This document shows, in pieces, positions 1 through 8,139 of a stretch of DNA of 64,000 bases. Where the stretch lies: NCBI GenBank assembly GCA_965229115.1, contig CBDDIR010000003.1:1116001-1180000 (forward strand), in the 5' to 3' direction. Source of the stretch: UBA7672 sp965229115 (lineage in GTDB: Bacteria; Pseudomonadota; Alphaproteobacteria; Caulobacterales; Hyphomonadaceae). The notes under the pieces are model-generated. The model was not told the origin of the DNA. It did no database searches and saw only the letters and a program-made list of their open reading frames with translations. The position numbers and the translations under genes are program-made. How positions within the stretch are numbered: the first letter of the stretch is position 1; the number at the start of each line of letters is the position of its first letter.

Positions 1-655
1 AGCCGATCTTCGGCTCCGTGCCGGCGAGGATGCGCTGGATATTGGCGCGGTGGCGCCAGTAGATCAGGATCGCCAGCGCGCCGAAGACGATCCAGTCATC
101 GCCCAGCGGGTTGAGGAAGTAGGCGATCACCGGCACGGCCAGCGTGGCGACCAGCGCCGCAAACGACGACATGCGGAAGATGGCTGCAGAGAGCAGCCAG
201 ACCGCAGCGAAGGCCAGCCCCACCTGCCACATCGCAGCGAGCAGCAGGCCGATATAGGTCGCAACGCCTTTGCCGCCCTTGAACTTCAACCACACCGGAT
301 AGCAGTGGCCGACGAAGGCTGACGCGCCAGCAATCAGGCCGAGGCTGTGATAGTAGCCGGGCGTGAAGTCCGCCGTGTACTGGCCGGCGTAAGCAGCAGC
401 GCCCCAGATGCAGAAGAAGTAGGCGAGGCCCGCCTTGCCCGCATCGAGCAGCAGCGTCGCCAGCGCCAGATCCTTGCGACCGGTGCGCAGCACGTTGGTC
501 GCGCCGATATTGCCCGAACCGATGGAGCGGATGTCGCCCAGCCCTGCGAGCTTGGTGATGACCAGGCCGAACGGGATCGAGCCGAGCAGATAGCCCAGCA
601 CGATGGCGGGGCCATAGACGACGAGAAACACGCTGATATTCGCGAAGAATTCCAT
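1..655 (-). CDS. plsY: Glycerol-3-phosphate acyltransferase PlsY (3' end outside window)
   Basis: The ATG lies at 653-655 and the frame is open to the window edge, so about 218 codons are visible and the C-terminus is missing. Translation gives a polytopic membrane protein with the PlsY signatures LLGSIPFG near residue 22, SGNIGATN near residue 47, and GHCYPVWLKFKGGKG in the middle. In the family these loops bind acyl-phosphate and glycerol-3-phosphate to make lysophosphatidate, the first step of phospholipid synthesis in the inner membrane. It starts 15 bp after pyrC on the same strand, so it is probably the distal gene of a ruvX-pyrB-pyrC-plsY operon. The identification is secure; only the missing end is uncertain. 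Confidence 0.92.
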   Translation of the reverse strand, partial: MEFFANISVFLVVYGPAIVLGYLLGSIPFGLVITKLAGLGDIRSIGSGNIGATNVLRTGRKDLALATLLLDAGKAGLAYFFCIWGAAAYAGQYTADFTPGYYHSLGLIAGASAFVGHCYPVWLKFKGGKGVATYIGLLLAAMWQVGLAFAAVWLLSAAIFRMSSFAALVATLAVPVIAYFLNPLGDDWIVFGALAILIYWRHRANIQRILAGTEPKIG

Positions 656-670
656 TGCCGCGTCCCCCGA

Positions 671-1957
671 TCAGCCGCGTTCGAACACGGTCGCGCCATT
701 GACCCACGTGCGCAAGACCCTGCCTTCGAGCTTGCGACCGTCAAACGGCGAGTTTTTCGAGCGGGACGAGAGATCGTCGCGATCGCAGGCCCATGGCGCC
801 GTGGGGTCAAATAGAACGAGATCGGCCGGCGCGCCCTTGGCGAGGCGGCCTTGTGGCAGGCCGAGCAGATCGGCCGGACCCGACGTGACAGGCTTCAGCG
901 CGGTCAGCAGCGGAATGTCTTCGCGCACAGCGATCGAGAGCAGGGCTGACAACAGCGTCTCGAGGCCGACAGCGCCGTAGGCTGCGTCCGAGATCGGCAG
1001 GCGCTTGTCCTCGGTCGGCTGCGGATCGTGGGCGGAGACGACGGCATCGATCGCGCCGCGCTTTAGGCCATCGATCAGCGCCATGCGATCCGACTCGATG
1101 CGGAAGGGAGGCTGCACTTTGCAGTAGGTGAGATAGTCGCCGACATCGAGCTCGTTGAAGAACAGCGAGTATGCGGCGACCGAGCACGAGACTTTCACGC
1201 CGTCTTCACGTGCACGCTCGACAGCGGCGAGCGAACGGGCCGTCGAGATGCAGTCGGCCAGCAGGCGAACGCCCGTGGTTTCGGCCAGCATCAGGTCACG
1301 CTCCAGCGCGATCCACTCCGCTTCCGGCGGCGCGCCGCGAAGGCCGAGGCGAGCAGCGAACGCGCCGGCATTCATCACCGTGTTCTTGGACAGGGCAGGC
1401 GTATCCGGGCGCGAGGCGACCAGCACGTCGAAGCTGGCGGCATAGCTCATCGCGCGGCGGAGGACGCCGGCATCTTCCACCGGCTTGTCGCCATTGGTGA
1501 AGAACACGGCGCCCGCCTGCTTAATCAGGCCGATCTCCGACATCTTCGCGCCTTCGAGGCCGAGCGTCAGGCCGCCGGTCGGATGAACTTTCACTTTGGC
1601 GACGCTGTCTGCGCGGCGCTTGATGAAGTCGACCAGCGCGACGCTGTCGAGCGTCGGCTCGGTGTCGGGCATCACGATGAAGGTCGTGACACCGCCAGCC
1701 GCTGCAGCATCGCCAGCGGTTTCCAGCGTCTCTTTATTCTCTGCGCCCGGCTCGCCCGTCTTCACGCGCAGGTCGATCAGGCCCGGTGCCAGCGCCTTGC
1801 CCTTGGCGTCGATCTTCACGTCTGCGGCGGTAGTCTTGCCGATCTGCGGGCCTATGTCGGTGATCAGGCCGTTCTCGATCAGGATGCCGCCAGTGGTGTC
1901 GAGGCCCGATGCGGGGTCGAGCAGGCGAGCGTTGTAAATTGCTGTGCGGCCGGTCAT
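671..1957 (-). CDS. pyrC: Dihydroorotase-like PyrC', metal site lost
   Basis: 428 aa amidohydrolase-fold protein of the PyrC family (APGLIDL near 57-63, GGVTTFIVMPDTEP at about 88-101). The zinc-binding HxH that normally follows GLIDL is replaced by R64-V65-K66. The later segment that is normally DHAPH reads AHDPQP near 309-314, and the intervening metal-ligand histidines are not recognisable. It should therefore not hydrolyse dihydroorotate. Known alphaproteobacterial and pseudomonad PyrC' proteins of this kind act as a structural partner of aspartate transcarbamoylase. It overlaps pyrB by 4 bp (ATGA), which fits a PyrB-PyrC' complex. An active dihydroorotase must be encoded elsewhere. Confidence 0.9.
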   Translation of the reverse strand: MTGRTAIYNARLLDPASGLDTTGGILIENGLITDIGPQIGKTTAADVKIDAKGKALAPGLIDLRVKTGEPGAENKETLETAGDAAAAGGVTTFIVMPDTEPTLDSVALVDFIKRRADSVAKVKVHPTGGLTLGLEGAKMSEIGLIKQAGAVFFTNGDKPVEDAGVLRRAMSYAASFDVLVASRPDTPALSKNTVMNAGAFAARLGLRGAPPEAEWIALERDLMLAETTGVRLLADCISTARSLAAVERAREDGVKVSCSVAAYSLFFNELDVGDYLTYCKVQPPFRIESDRMALIDGLKRGAIDAVVSAHDPQPTEDKRLPISDAAYGAVGLETLLSALLSIAVREDIPLLTALKPVTSGPADLLGLPQGRLAKGAPADLVLFDPTAPWACDRDDLSSRSKNSPFDGRKLEGRVLRTWVNGATVFERG

Positions 1958-2913
1958 TTCTTGGCTCCGGCCTTGGTGTCAGGTGCGTTCTTCGCCAGCG
2001 TTTCCAGCACCGCCATGCGGATGGCGACGCCCATCTCGACCTGTTCGGTGATCAGCGAGCGCGTCTTGTGATCTGCAATGCCGCTTTCGATTTCGACGCC
2101 GCGGTTCATCGGGCCCGGGTGCATCACGAAGGCGCCTGGCTTGGCGTGGGAGAGCTTCTCTTCGTCGAGGCCCCAGAAGTGGAAGAACTCGCGGGCGGAG
2201 GGCAGGTAGGCGCCATCCATGCGTTCCTGCTGGAGGCGCAGCATCATCACCACATCGCAGCCCTGCAGGCCTTCGCGCATATCGGTGAACACCTTCGCGC
2301 CCCAGTCGCCAGCGCCCGGCGGCGTCAGCGTGCGCGGCGCAATCAGACGGACTTCGGCGCCCAGTACGTTCAGGCACGCAACGTTCGAGCGGGCGACGCG
2401 GCTGTGCAGGATGTCGCCGCAGATCGCGATGCGCATGCCGCCAATGTCACCCACGCGGCGGCGTATGGTCAGCGCATCGAGCAGCGCCTGCGTCGGATGC
2501 TCGTGCGTGCCGTCGCCGGCATTCACCACCGCGCAGTCCACCTTGCGCGAGAGCAGCTTCACCGCGCCTGACGAGCCGTGGCGGATCACCAGCAGATCTG
2601 GCCGCATGGCGTTCAGCGTCATGGCGGTGTCGATCAGCGTCTCGCCCTTCTTCACCGAAGAGGTGGCGATCGGCATGGTGACCACATCGGCGCCAAGGCG
2701 GCGGCCGGCGATCTCGAACGAGCCCTGCGTGCGGGTCGAGTTTTCGAAGAACAGGTTCACCAGCGTCTGGCCGGCCAGCACGTTGGCGTGCTTAACGCGG
2801 CTGCGGTTGAGCTCGACATATCTGTCGCCCAATTCCAGCAATGTCTCGATGTCGAGCCGGTTCAGGCCCTCGATACCCAGCAGGTGTCGATGGGGAAAGC
2901 GGTAGTCCGCCAT
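1954..2913 (-). CDS. pyrB: Aspartate carbamoyltransferase catalytic subunit
   Basis: 319 aa, the usual length. It condenses carbamoyl phosphate with aspartate in the committed step of pyrimidine synthesis. The carbamoyl-phosphate loop reads FFENSTRTQGSFE (S59-T62), and the second signature HPTQALLDALTI starts at H138. The C-terminal half carries the aspartate-binding domain (MHPGPMNRGVEI). It starts 63 bp after ruvX and its stop overlaps the pyrC' start by 4 bp, which suggests translational coupling and a shared complex. No regulatory PyrI subunit is visible. Confidence 0.96.
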   Translation of the reverse strand: MADYRFPHRHLLGIEGLNRLDIETLLELGDRYVELNRSRVKHANVLAGQTLVNLFFENSTRTQGSFEIAGRRLGADVVTMPIATSSVKKGETLIDTAMTLNAMRPDLLVIRHGSSGAVKLLSRKVDCAVVNAGDGTHEHPTQALLDALTIRRRVGDIGGMRIAICGDILHSRVARSNVACLNVLGAEVRLIAPRTLTPPGAGDWGAKVFTDMREGLQGCDVVMMLRLQQERMDGAYLPSAREFFHFWGLDEEKLSHAKPGAFVMHPGPMNRGVEIESGIADHKTRSLITEQVEMGVAIRMAVLETLAKNAPDTKAGAKK

Positions 2914-2976
2914 GTAAATGTCCCGCGATTTTGGGGGTGATACCGAGGGAGTCGCGGGACGGCAACCCTTGGCCCC

Positions 2977-3438
2977 TCAACGGCGGTCGTTAAGCCTGTC
3001 GATAGCGCCCTGAAGGATCCAGGCTGCGGCGAGTTTATCGATCAGCTGGTCGCGGCGGGCGCGGCTTACATCGGCTTCCAGCAGGCCACGTTCGGCGGCG
3101 GCTGTGGATAGCCGCTCGTCCCAGAAGGCGAGCGGAATGTCGCGCCGGCCGAGGATGTTCTGGGCCAGCGACTTGGCCGACTGGGCGCGCGGGCCCTCCG
3201 ACCCGTCCATGTTGATGGGCATGCCCATCACGATGCCGACAGTCTGCCGCTGGTCGTAGATCTGGAACAGCCGGTCGAGCGACGGGGCCAGCTTCTTGCC
3301 CCGGACGATGGTTTCGAGGCCGGTAGCGATCATCCGGCCGATATCGCACCCGGCGACGCCGATCGTGGTCGATCCCGGATCGAGGCCCAGTAATGAGCCT
3401 TTCGGCGGCAGGTCTGCGAGCGAAACTATGGGCATCAC
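2977..3438 (-). CDS. ruvX: Pre-16S rRNA nuclease / Holliday junction resolvase-like RuvX (YqgF)
   Basis: 153 aa RNase H-fold protein. The first acidic residue is in SLLGLDPGSTTIGVA (D20), the GMPINMDGSEGPRAQ loop follows, and the DERLST segment and the terminal DKLAAAWILQ helix are typical of the family. In E. coli YqgF matures the 5' end of 16S rRNA. Either the GTG at 3436-3438 or the ATG directly after it can start the protein. It heads the minus-strand run into pyrB and is divergent from gatC, sharing a 120-bp intergenic region with an inverted repeat. Confidence 0.93.
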   Translation of the reverse strand: MMPIVSLADLPPKGSLLGLDPGSTTIGVAGCDIGRMIATGLETIVRGKKLAPSLDRLFQIYDQRQTVGIVMGMPINMDGSEGPRAQSAKSLAQNILGRRDIPLAFWDERLSTAAAERGLLEADVSRARRDQLIDKLAAAWILQGAIDRLNDRR

Positions 3439-3493
3439 AGGGGTTTAGCCCCTTACCGCTTGATGCGGAAGGCGTAGGCGTTTAGGGCAGGCG

Positions 3494-3531
3494 TGTATCC
3501 AAAATGGTGCGATTGCACCCAGTTGGATACA
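3494..3531. promoter_or_regulatory. Nested inverted repeat between ruvX and gatC
   Basis: Arms TGTATCCAA (3494-3502) and TTGGATACA (3523-3531) are perfectly complementary. Between them lies an inner perfect hairpin, GGTGC (3506-3510) and GCACC (3515-3519). It sits in the divergent spacer, 28 bp before the gatC start codon. It could be a repressor operator or a transcribed structure in the gatC leader; the sequence does not decide. Confidence 0.45.
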
Positions 3532-3558
3532 TTTTGCTTCTAGGTCAGAGGTCTGAAC

Positions 3559-3846
3559 GTGAGCGTCGATAAAAACACGGTTCGCAAGGTGGCGCGGCTG
3601 GCGCGTATTGCGGTTCCCGAGGAGCGGCTGGAGCCGCTGGCCGGGGAGCTGAACGGCATCCTGTCGTGGATCGAACAGCTCAACGAAGTGAATGTCGACG
3701 GCGTCGAGCCTATGACCACGCCGGTCGCCATGAAACTGCCGATGCGCGAGGACGTCGTCAGCGACGGCAATATCCGCGATCAGGTTCTCGCTAATGCGCC
3801 GAAGTCCGAAGACGGCTTCTTCGTCGTGCCGAAGGTCGTGGAGTAG
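3559..3846 (+). CDS. gatC: Asp-tRNA(Asn)/Glu-tRNA(Gln) amidotransferase subunit C
   Basis: 95 aa, the usual GatC size, with the family pattern VRKVARLARIAVPEE, LNGILSWIEQLNEVNVDGVEPM and the C-terminal DGFFVVPKVVE. GatC is the belt subunit of GatCAB, which amidates mischarged Glu-tRNA(Gln) and Asp-tRNA(Asn). The start is a GTG. Unlike the common gatC-gatA-gatB order, three unrelated genes separate it from gatA, and gatB is not in the window. Confidence 0.94.
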   Translation: MSVDKNTVRKVARLARIAVPEERLEPLAGELNGILSWIEQLNEVNVDGVEPMTTPVAMKLPMREDVVSDGNIRDQVLANAPKSEDGFFVVPKVVE

Positions 3847-3849
3847 GTC

Positions 3850-4461
3850 ATGGCAGACGCACCGGTATCCGTGGCCAACGATCCGCGCTGGCACAAGTTC
3901 AACAGCGAGGGTTTCGCCTGTTCGTGCGGCGAGCATCATGTGGGCCTGTTCCCGATCAACATGCTGGTGCCCAAGAGCTATCCGGGCGAGCCGACCTACG
4001 AGCCCAACGAAGCGCTGCGCTGGGACGGCAACTTCCTGTCGGCGGATTTCTGCGTGATGGAAGGCAAGTATTACGCGATGCGTATGCGCCTGCCGCTCGC
4101 GATCCACGGCGCCGAGCCGGCCGCCTTCATGTACACCGTCTGGGCCAGCCTCAACCGCCCCGAGTTCGAGCTGTATGTTGATCCCAAGCGCCGGGCCGAG
4201 CTGCGTCCCAATGCGCGGGCGCAGGCGCGTCTGGTGAACAATCTCAGCGGCTTCGAGAACAGCAGCGGCCTGCTCGGCAGCGCCTTCCATCAGGAAGACC
4301 ACGGTCTTCCGGTTCTGCTCGTTCATGGCGCGCAGCCGGACAATGACCCGAACCACCGCCTGATCCTCGAACAGCGCAGCGGCATCGGCTTTGACCGCAT
4401 GCTGGAGCTGTTTGCAGCCTACGAGCATGACATGCGCCCGGCGGCTGGGGCTGCTGGATGA
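3850..4461 (+). CDS. DUF2199-type protein (first of two)
   Basis: 203 aa. The N-terminus has a short Cys pair (FACSCGEHHVGLFPI near residues 24-38), then WDGNFLSADFCVMEG and a C-terminal RSGIGFDRMLELFAAYEHDM. This layout matches the uncharacterised DUF2199 family. No signal peptide or membrane segment is seen. It starts 3 bp after gatC and overlaps the next GNAT gene by 4 bp, so it is cotranslated with them. Its paralogue lies at 4956-5534 and shares SGNFLSEDFCV and DGITFDRILDIYA. Biochemical function is unknown. Confidence 0.85.
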   Translation: MADAPVSVANDPRWHKFNSEGFACSCGEHHVGLFPINMLVPKSYPGEPTYEPNEALRWDGNFLSADFCVMEGKYYAMRMRLPLAIHGAEPAAFMYTVWASLNRPEFELYVDPKRRAELRPNARAQARLVNNLSGFENSSGLLGSAFHQEDHGLPVLLVHGAQPDNDPNHRLILEQRSGIGFDRMLELFAAYEHDMRPAAGAAG

Positions 4462-4955
4462 TGGCTGCAGCGGCGCGACCGGAAACCATCTCGTTCGAGC
4501 TCGAGGATCCGCGCGCCGACGACAGCATCGTGCTGTTCGACGAAATGTCCGTGTTCGTCGAGACCACCTATCCGGAAGACGCCGAGAACGGCATTGTCCC
4601 GACCACCACGGACGAACTGGCCGAGCAGGGCTATCTCATCATCGCGCGCGTCGATGGCGTGGCCGCAGGATCGGGCGCGCTGATGGCGCATCCTCCGGTC
4701 GATGGCCTGCGGGTGTTCGAGATCAAGCGCATGATGGTGCGCCCGCAATTCCGCGGCCTCGGCCTCGCCAAGGGCGTCCTCGCCAACCTCGAACGCATGG
4801 CCCGCGACCGCTCCGCCCAGAAACTTGTCCTGATGTGCGGACCGCGACAACCCGAGGCGCTGCGTCTCTACGAGACATGCGGATACTCGCGTCGCAGCGC
4901 CTACGGAAAACACGCCGAACATCCGCTGAGCATTTTCTTCGAGAAGCTTCTCTAG
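4458..4955 (+). CDS. GNAT family N-acetyltransferase
   Basis: 165 aa. The acetyl-CoA pyrophosphate loop is visible as RMMVRPQFRGLGLAKGVL in the second half, followed by QPEALRLYETCGYSRR, the usual last strand of GNAT enzymes. The substrate is unknown. It is coupled to both DUF2199 genes: a 4-bp overlap upstream, and its TAG directly followed by the ATG of the next gene. That tight packing suggests it works with the DUF2199 pair. Confidence 0.88.
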   Translation: MMAAAARPETISFELEDPRADDSIVLFDEMSVFVETTYPEDAENGIVPTTTDELAEQGYLIIARVDGVAAGSGALMAHPPVDGLRVFEIKRMMVRPQFRGLGLAKGVLANLERMARDRSAQKLVLMCGPRQPEALRLYETCGYSRRSAYGKHAEHPLSIFFEKLL

Positions 4956-5534
4956 ATGCACCTCGAAAGCGATCCAAGATGGGTTCGCCTCCACGAGCAG
5001 GGATTGATGTGCTTGTCCTGTCGGACTTTGCATAAAGGTCTGCTGGATCTTGGCTCGGATCGGCCCTCCGTCGGTATCAGCGATCTTCCGGTTGAGTTGA
5101 ACGGCGAATTGCGGTTGAGCGGGAATTTCCTTTCTGAGGATTTTTGCGTTCTGAACGGCGAGAGTTTTATGATCCGGACAGTTCTCGAACTGCCCGTGCT
5201 GGGTATCGATGATGTAGATTTTGGGTTTGGCGTCTGGTCCTCGCTCTCGCGCGAAAACTTCGATCGCTACGTCGAGACCTTCGACTCGGGCAATCAGGAG
5301 CCGCTGCTGCCGATGTTCAGCTGGCTTATGTCGATGCTGCACGGATATCCGGAAACTTTCGCGCTCCAGACCCGAGTTCATCCGCGCAATGGACGCCAGA
5401 GGCCACTCGTCGAACTTCGCCCGTGCGAAAACCCTCTTTTCGTTGAGCAGCGCGATGGCATCACTTTCGATCGCATTCTCGACATCTACGCTCTGAACGG
5501 GCATGACCTTCGATCTCATTTGACAGCGGTTTAG
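4956..5534 (+). CDS. DUF2199-type protein (second of two)
   Basis: 192 aa paralogue of the gene at 3850-4461. It has the N-terminal Cys pair (LMCLSCRTLHKGLLDL), SGNFLSEDFCVLNGE in the middle and the closing RDGITFDRILDIYALNGHDL. The start codon follows the GNAT stop without a gap. Base composition is slightly more AT-rich than in its neighbours, so it may be a recent or divergent copy. gatA begins 8 bp after its end. Function unknown. Confidence 0.85.
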   Translation: MHLESDPRWVRLHEQGLMCLSCRTLHKGLLDLGSDRPSVGISDLPVELNGELRLSGNFLSEDFCVLNGESFMIRTVLELPVLGIDDVDFGFGVWSSLSRENFDRYVETFDSGNQEPLLPMFSWLMSMLHGYPETFALQTRVHPRNGRQRPLVELRPCENPLFVEQRDGITFDRILDIYALNGHDLRSHLTAV

Positions 5535-5542
5535 CGACTTCA

Positions 5543-7021
5543 ATGACCAACCTCACGCAACTCACCCTCTCCGACGCCGTCGATGGCCTGAAGGCGAAAC
5601 AGTTTTCGTCGAAGGAGATCACGCAGGCTTTCCTGACCGAGATCGACAAGTCGAACCCGCATCTCAACGCGTATGTCGTCGTCACGCCGGACAAGGCGCT
5701 CAAGATGGCCGAGGCTTCGGATGCGAACCTCAAGGCGGGCAAGGGCGGCAAGCTTGAAGGCGCTCCGCTGGGTATCAAGGATCTGTTCTCGACCGCGGGC
5801 GTGCGCACCACGGCCTGCTCGAACATCCTCGGCGAGTTCACGCCGACTTATGAGAGCACCGTGACCCAGAACTTGTGGGATCAGGGCGCGGTCATGCTCG
5901 GCAAGCTGAACATGGACGAGTTCGCTATGGGTTCGGCCAACGAGACCTCGCGCTTTGGTCCGCCGGCTTCGCCCTGGCGCCGTGAAGGCTCCAACGTGAA
6001 GCTGACCGCTGGCGGTTCGTCGGGTGGTTCGGCGACGGCTGTGTCGGCTGACCTCTGCCTCGCAGCAACGGCTTCCGACACGGGCGGTTCGATCCGCCAG
6101 CCGGCGGCGTTCACGGGGACTGTCGGCATCAAGCCGACCTATGGCCGTGCGAGCCGTTACGGGATGGTGGCGTTCGCTTCCTCGCTTGATCAGGCGGGTC
6201 CGCTTGCCAAGACGGTCAAGGACGCAGCCTTGATGCTCGAAGTCATGTGCTCGGCCGATGCGAAGGACTCGACCTCGCTGCATTTGCCGGTGCCGGAGTG
6301 GACCAAGTCCGTTGGCCAGTCGGTGAAGGGCATGCGCATCGGCATCCCGAAGGAATACCGCGTGGACGGCATGCCGGACGAGATCGAGAAGCTCTGGCAG
6401 CAGGGCATCGAGTGGCTCAAGGCTGAAGGCGCGACCATTGTCGACGTCTCGCTGCCGCACACGAAGTATGCGCTGCCGGCCTACTACATCGTGGCGCCGG
6501 CTGAGGCTTCCTCGAACCTCGCGCGCTATGACGGCATCCGCTATGGCGCGCGGCAGTCGGGCGATGGGTCGCTGACGTCGACCTATGAGACGACGCGGGC
6601 GAAGGGCTTTGGTGCCGAGGTTCAGCGCCGCCTGCTGATTGGCACGTACGTGCTGAGCGCCGGGTATTACGACGCATATTATCTGCGCGCCCAGAAGGTT
6701 CGCACCAAGATCCTCGAGGACTTCGAGAAGGCATTTGAACAGTGCGATGCGTTGCTCACGCCGGCTACGCCGAGTGCGGCGTTCGGGTATGGCGAGAAGG
6801 GTGCGGATCCGGTTGAGATGTATCTGAATGACATCTTCACGGTGACGGCGAACCTGGCGGGTCTACCTGCGATTGCTGTGCCGGCGGGGATTGATCATCA
6901 GGGGCTGCCACTTGGTCTGCAGGTGATCTCAAAGGCGCTGGATGAAGAGGCGTGCTTCAAGGTCGGCGGCGCGATCGAGCGAGCGGCGAATTTCACGGCT
7001 CGGCCGAAGCGCTGGTGGTAG
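5543..7021 (+). CDS. gatA: Asp-tRNA(Asn)/Glu-tRNA(Gln) amidotransferase subunit A
   Basis: 492 aa, full length. It is the glutamine amidase subunit of GatCAB and supplies ammonia for transamidation. The amidase-signature triad is intact: K79 in LGIKDLF, the cis-Ser in GGSSGGS (157-163) and the nucleophile S183 in SDTGGSIRQPA. The C-terminal AIAVPAGIDHQGLPLGLQVI is typical. It is the last gene of the gatC-DUF2199-GNAT-DUF2199-gatA string. Confidence 0.97.
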   Translation: MTNLTQLTLSDAVDGLKAKQFSSKEITQAFLTEIDKSNPHLNAYVVVTPDKALKMAEASDANLKAGKGGKLEGAPLGIKDLFSTAGVRTTACSNILGEFTPTYESTVTQNLWDQGAVMLGKLNMDEFAMGSANETSRFGPPASPWRREGSNVKLTAGGSSGGSATAVSADLCLAATASDTGGSIRQPAAFTGTVGIKPTYGRASRYGMVAFASSLDQAGPLAKTVKDAALMLEVMCSADAKDSTSLHLPVPEWTKSVGQSVKGMRIGIPKEYRVDGMPDEIEKLWQQGIEWLKAEGATIVDVSLPHTKYALPAYYIVAPAEASSNLARYDGIRYGARQSGDGSLTSTYETTRAKGFGAEVQRRLLIGTYVLSAGYYDAYYLRAQKVRTKILEDFEKAFEQCDALLTPATPSAAFGYGEKGADPVEMYLNDIFTVTANLAGLPAIAVPAGIDHQGLPLGLQVISKALDEEACFKVGGAIERAANFTARPKRWW

Positions 7022-7279
7022 GTGCGGCTCAGCTCTGAAAAGCGGAAGGTGATGGCGTTGACCGGGTTCATCCCGGCGATCGCCGCTTCCGCCGGGCTGC
7101 TGACCCTCGATGAAACCAGCCCGGTGCGGCAGGAATACTGGCCGTGGCTGCCCATCGTCGCGCTGGTTCTGGGCGTACTCTACAGTACGGTGTTCTGGCT
7201 CTACGTCGTGCCACGGCGCGACCGGGCGGCGGATGAGAAGACCCTTCGCGACAAATCCGTGGGCGATAAGCGGGACTGA
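7022..7279 (+). CDS. Small two-helix membrane protein
   Basis: 85 aa. It begins at a GTG directly after the gatA stop; an internal ATG at 7052 is an alternative. Two hydrophobic stretches are visible, one near residues 11-28 (ALTGFIPAIAASAGLLTL) and one near 42-64 (WLPIVALVLGVLYSTVFWLYVV), followed by a charged tail. No family is recognised. Adjacency to gatA suggests cotranscription. Confidence 0.55.
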   Translation: MRLSSEKRKVMALTGFIPAIAASAGLLTLDETSPVRQEYWPWLPIVALVLGVLYSTVFWLYVVPRRDRAADEKTLRDKSVGDKRD

Positions 7280-7338
7280 ACGTCGCTGATAGCGGTCCGC
7301 GATTGACGTTGGGCGTGTTGCTTCGCTTGGGTGGGGCC

Positions 7339-8139
7339 ATGACAAACTTCGCCGATACGATCGAACTCAGCGCCGCCGGAGACAATCTCTGGGATGGCAC
7401 TGTCGATCCCGACTATCGCGGCTTCGGAAGCCAGTTCGGCGGGTGGACGGGCGCAGCGCTGCTCAAGGGCGCGATGGTGGAGCCGGGGGCGAAGGGCGAA
7501 CCGCTTTCGCTGAGCGTGTTGTTCACCGAGTCGATTTCGGATGGGCCGTATCAGGTCTCGACGCGGTTGCTGCGCTCGGGCGCGCGGCTGCAGTTCTGGC
7601 GGTCGGAGCTGGCGCAGAACGGGAAGCTTTGCGCGCATGCGCAGGCGACGTTCGGCGTGCGGCGCGACACGGTGGCGTTCACCGATGCGATGATGCCGGA
7701 CCCGCCGCCGCCGGATGACAGGGACCTGCGCTCGTTCGCGCCGCCGTCGAATTTCGGAGCGCAGTATCACATGCGCTGGATCACGCCGGGGCCGCGCGAT
7801 CCGGATCATGATCCGAACCTGGCGGCGAGTTCGCTGGTGTGGATCCGCGACAAGCGCGACCGGCCGGTCGATGTGCTGATGCTGGCGGCGATGGCCGATC
7901 TCGCGCCGCCGCGGGTGATGTGGAAGAAGCCGACGGTGATGGGATCGTCGACCGTGTCGATGACCACGCACTTCCACGCGACGGCGGAGGAACTGCGCGA
8001 GGTGGGGCCGGACTGGATCTTGAGCGAGGTTCACTGTCGGCGTTGTGAGGGCGGGTATTTCGATCACGAGCTGAAACTGTGGAGCCGGGGCGGGGTGTTG
8101 CTGGCGACGAGCGAGCAGGTTGCGGCGTTCCGGGATTAG
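7339..8139 (+). CDS. Acyl-CoA thioesterase-like, double hotdog protein
   Basis: About 266 aa from the ATG at 7339; a longer frame opens at 7303. Residues FGSQFGGWTGAALLKGAM and LSLSVLFTESISDGPYQVSTRLLRSGARLQFW match the N-terminal hotdog of the TesB/4HBT_3 thioesterase group. The second half has DVLMLAAMADLAPPRVMW and FHATAEEL, as in the second hotdog. It probably cleaves acyl-CoA in the cytoplasm. The substrate chain is unknown. Confidence 0.78.
   Translation: MTNFADTIELSAAGDNLWDGTVDPDYRGFGSQFGGWTGAALLKGAMVEPGAKGEPLSLSVLFTESISDGPYQVSTRLLRSGARLQFWRSELAQNGKLCAHAQATFGVRRDTVAFTDAMMPDPPPPDDRDLRSFAPPSNFGAQYHMRWITPGPRDPDHDPNLAASSLVWIRDKRDRPVDVLMLAAMADLAPPRVMWKKPTVMGSSTVSMTTHFHATAEELREVGPDWILSEVHCRRCEGGYFDHELKLWSRGGVLLATSEQVAAFRD

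Noticed and set aside
3445..4428. Long minus-strand open frame (327 aa)
   Set aside because: Antisense to gatC and the DUF2199 gene; high GC gives long shadow frames and the translation is His/Arg/Leu-rich without motifs.
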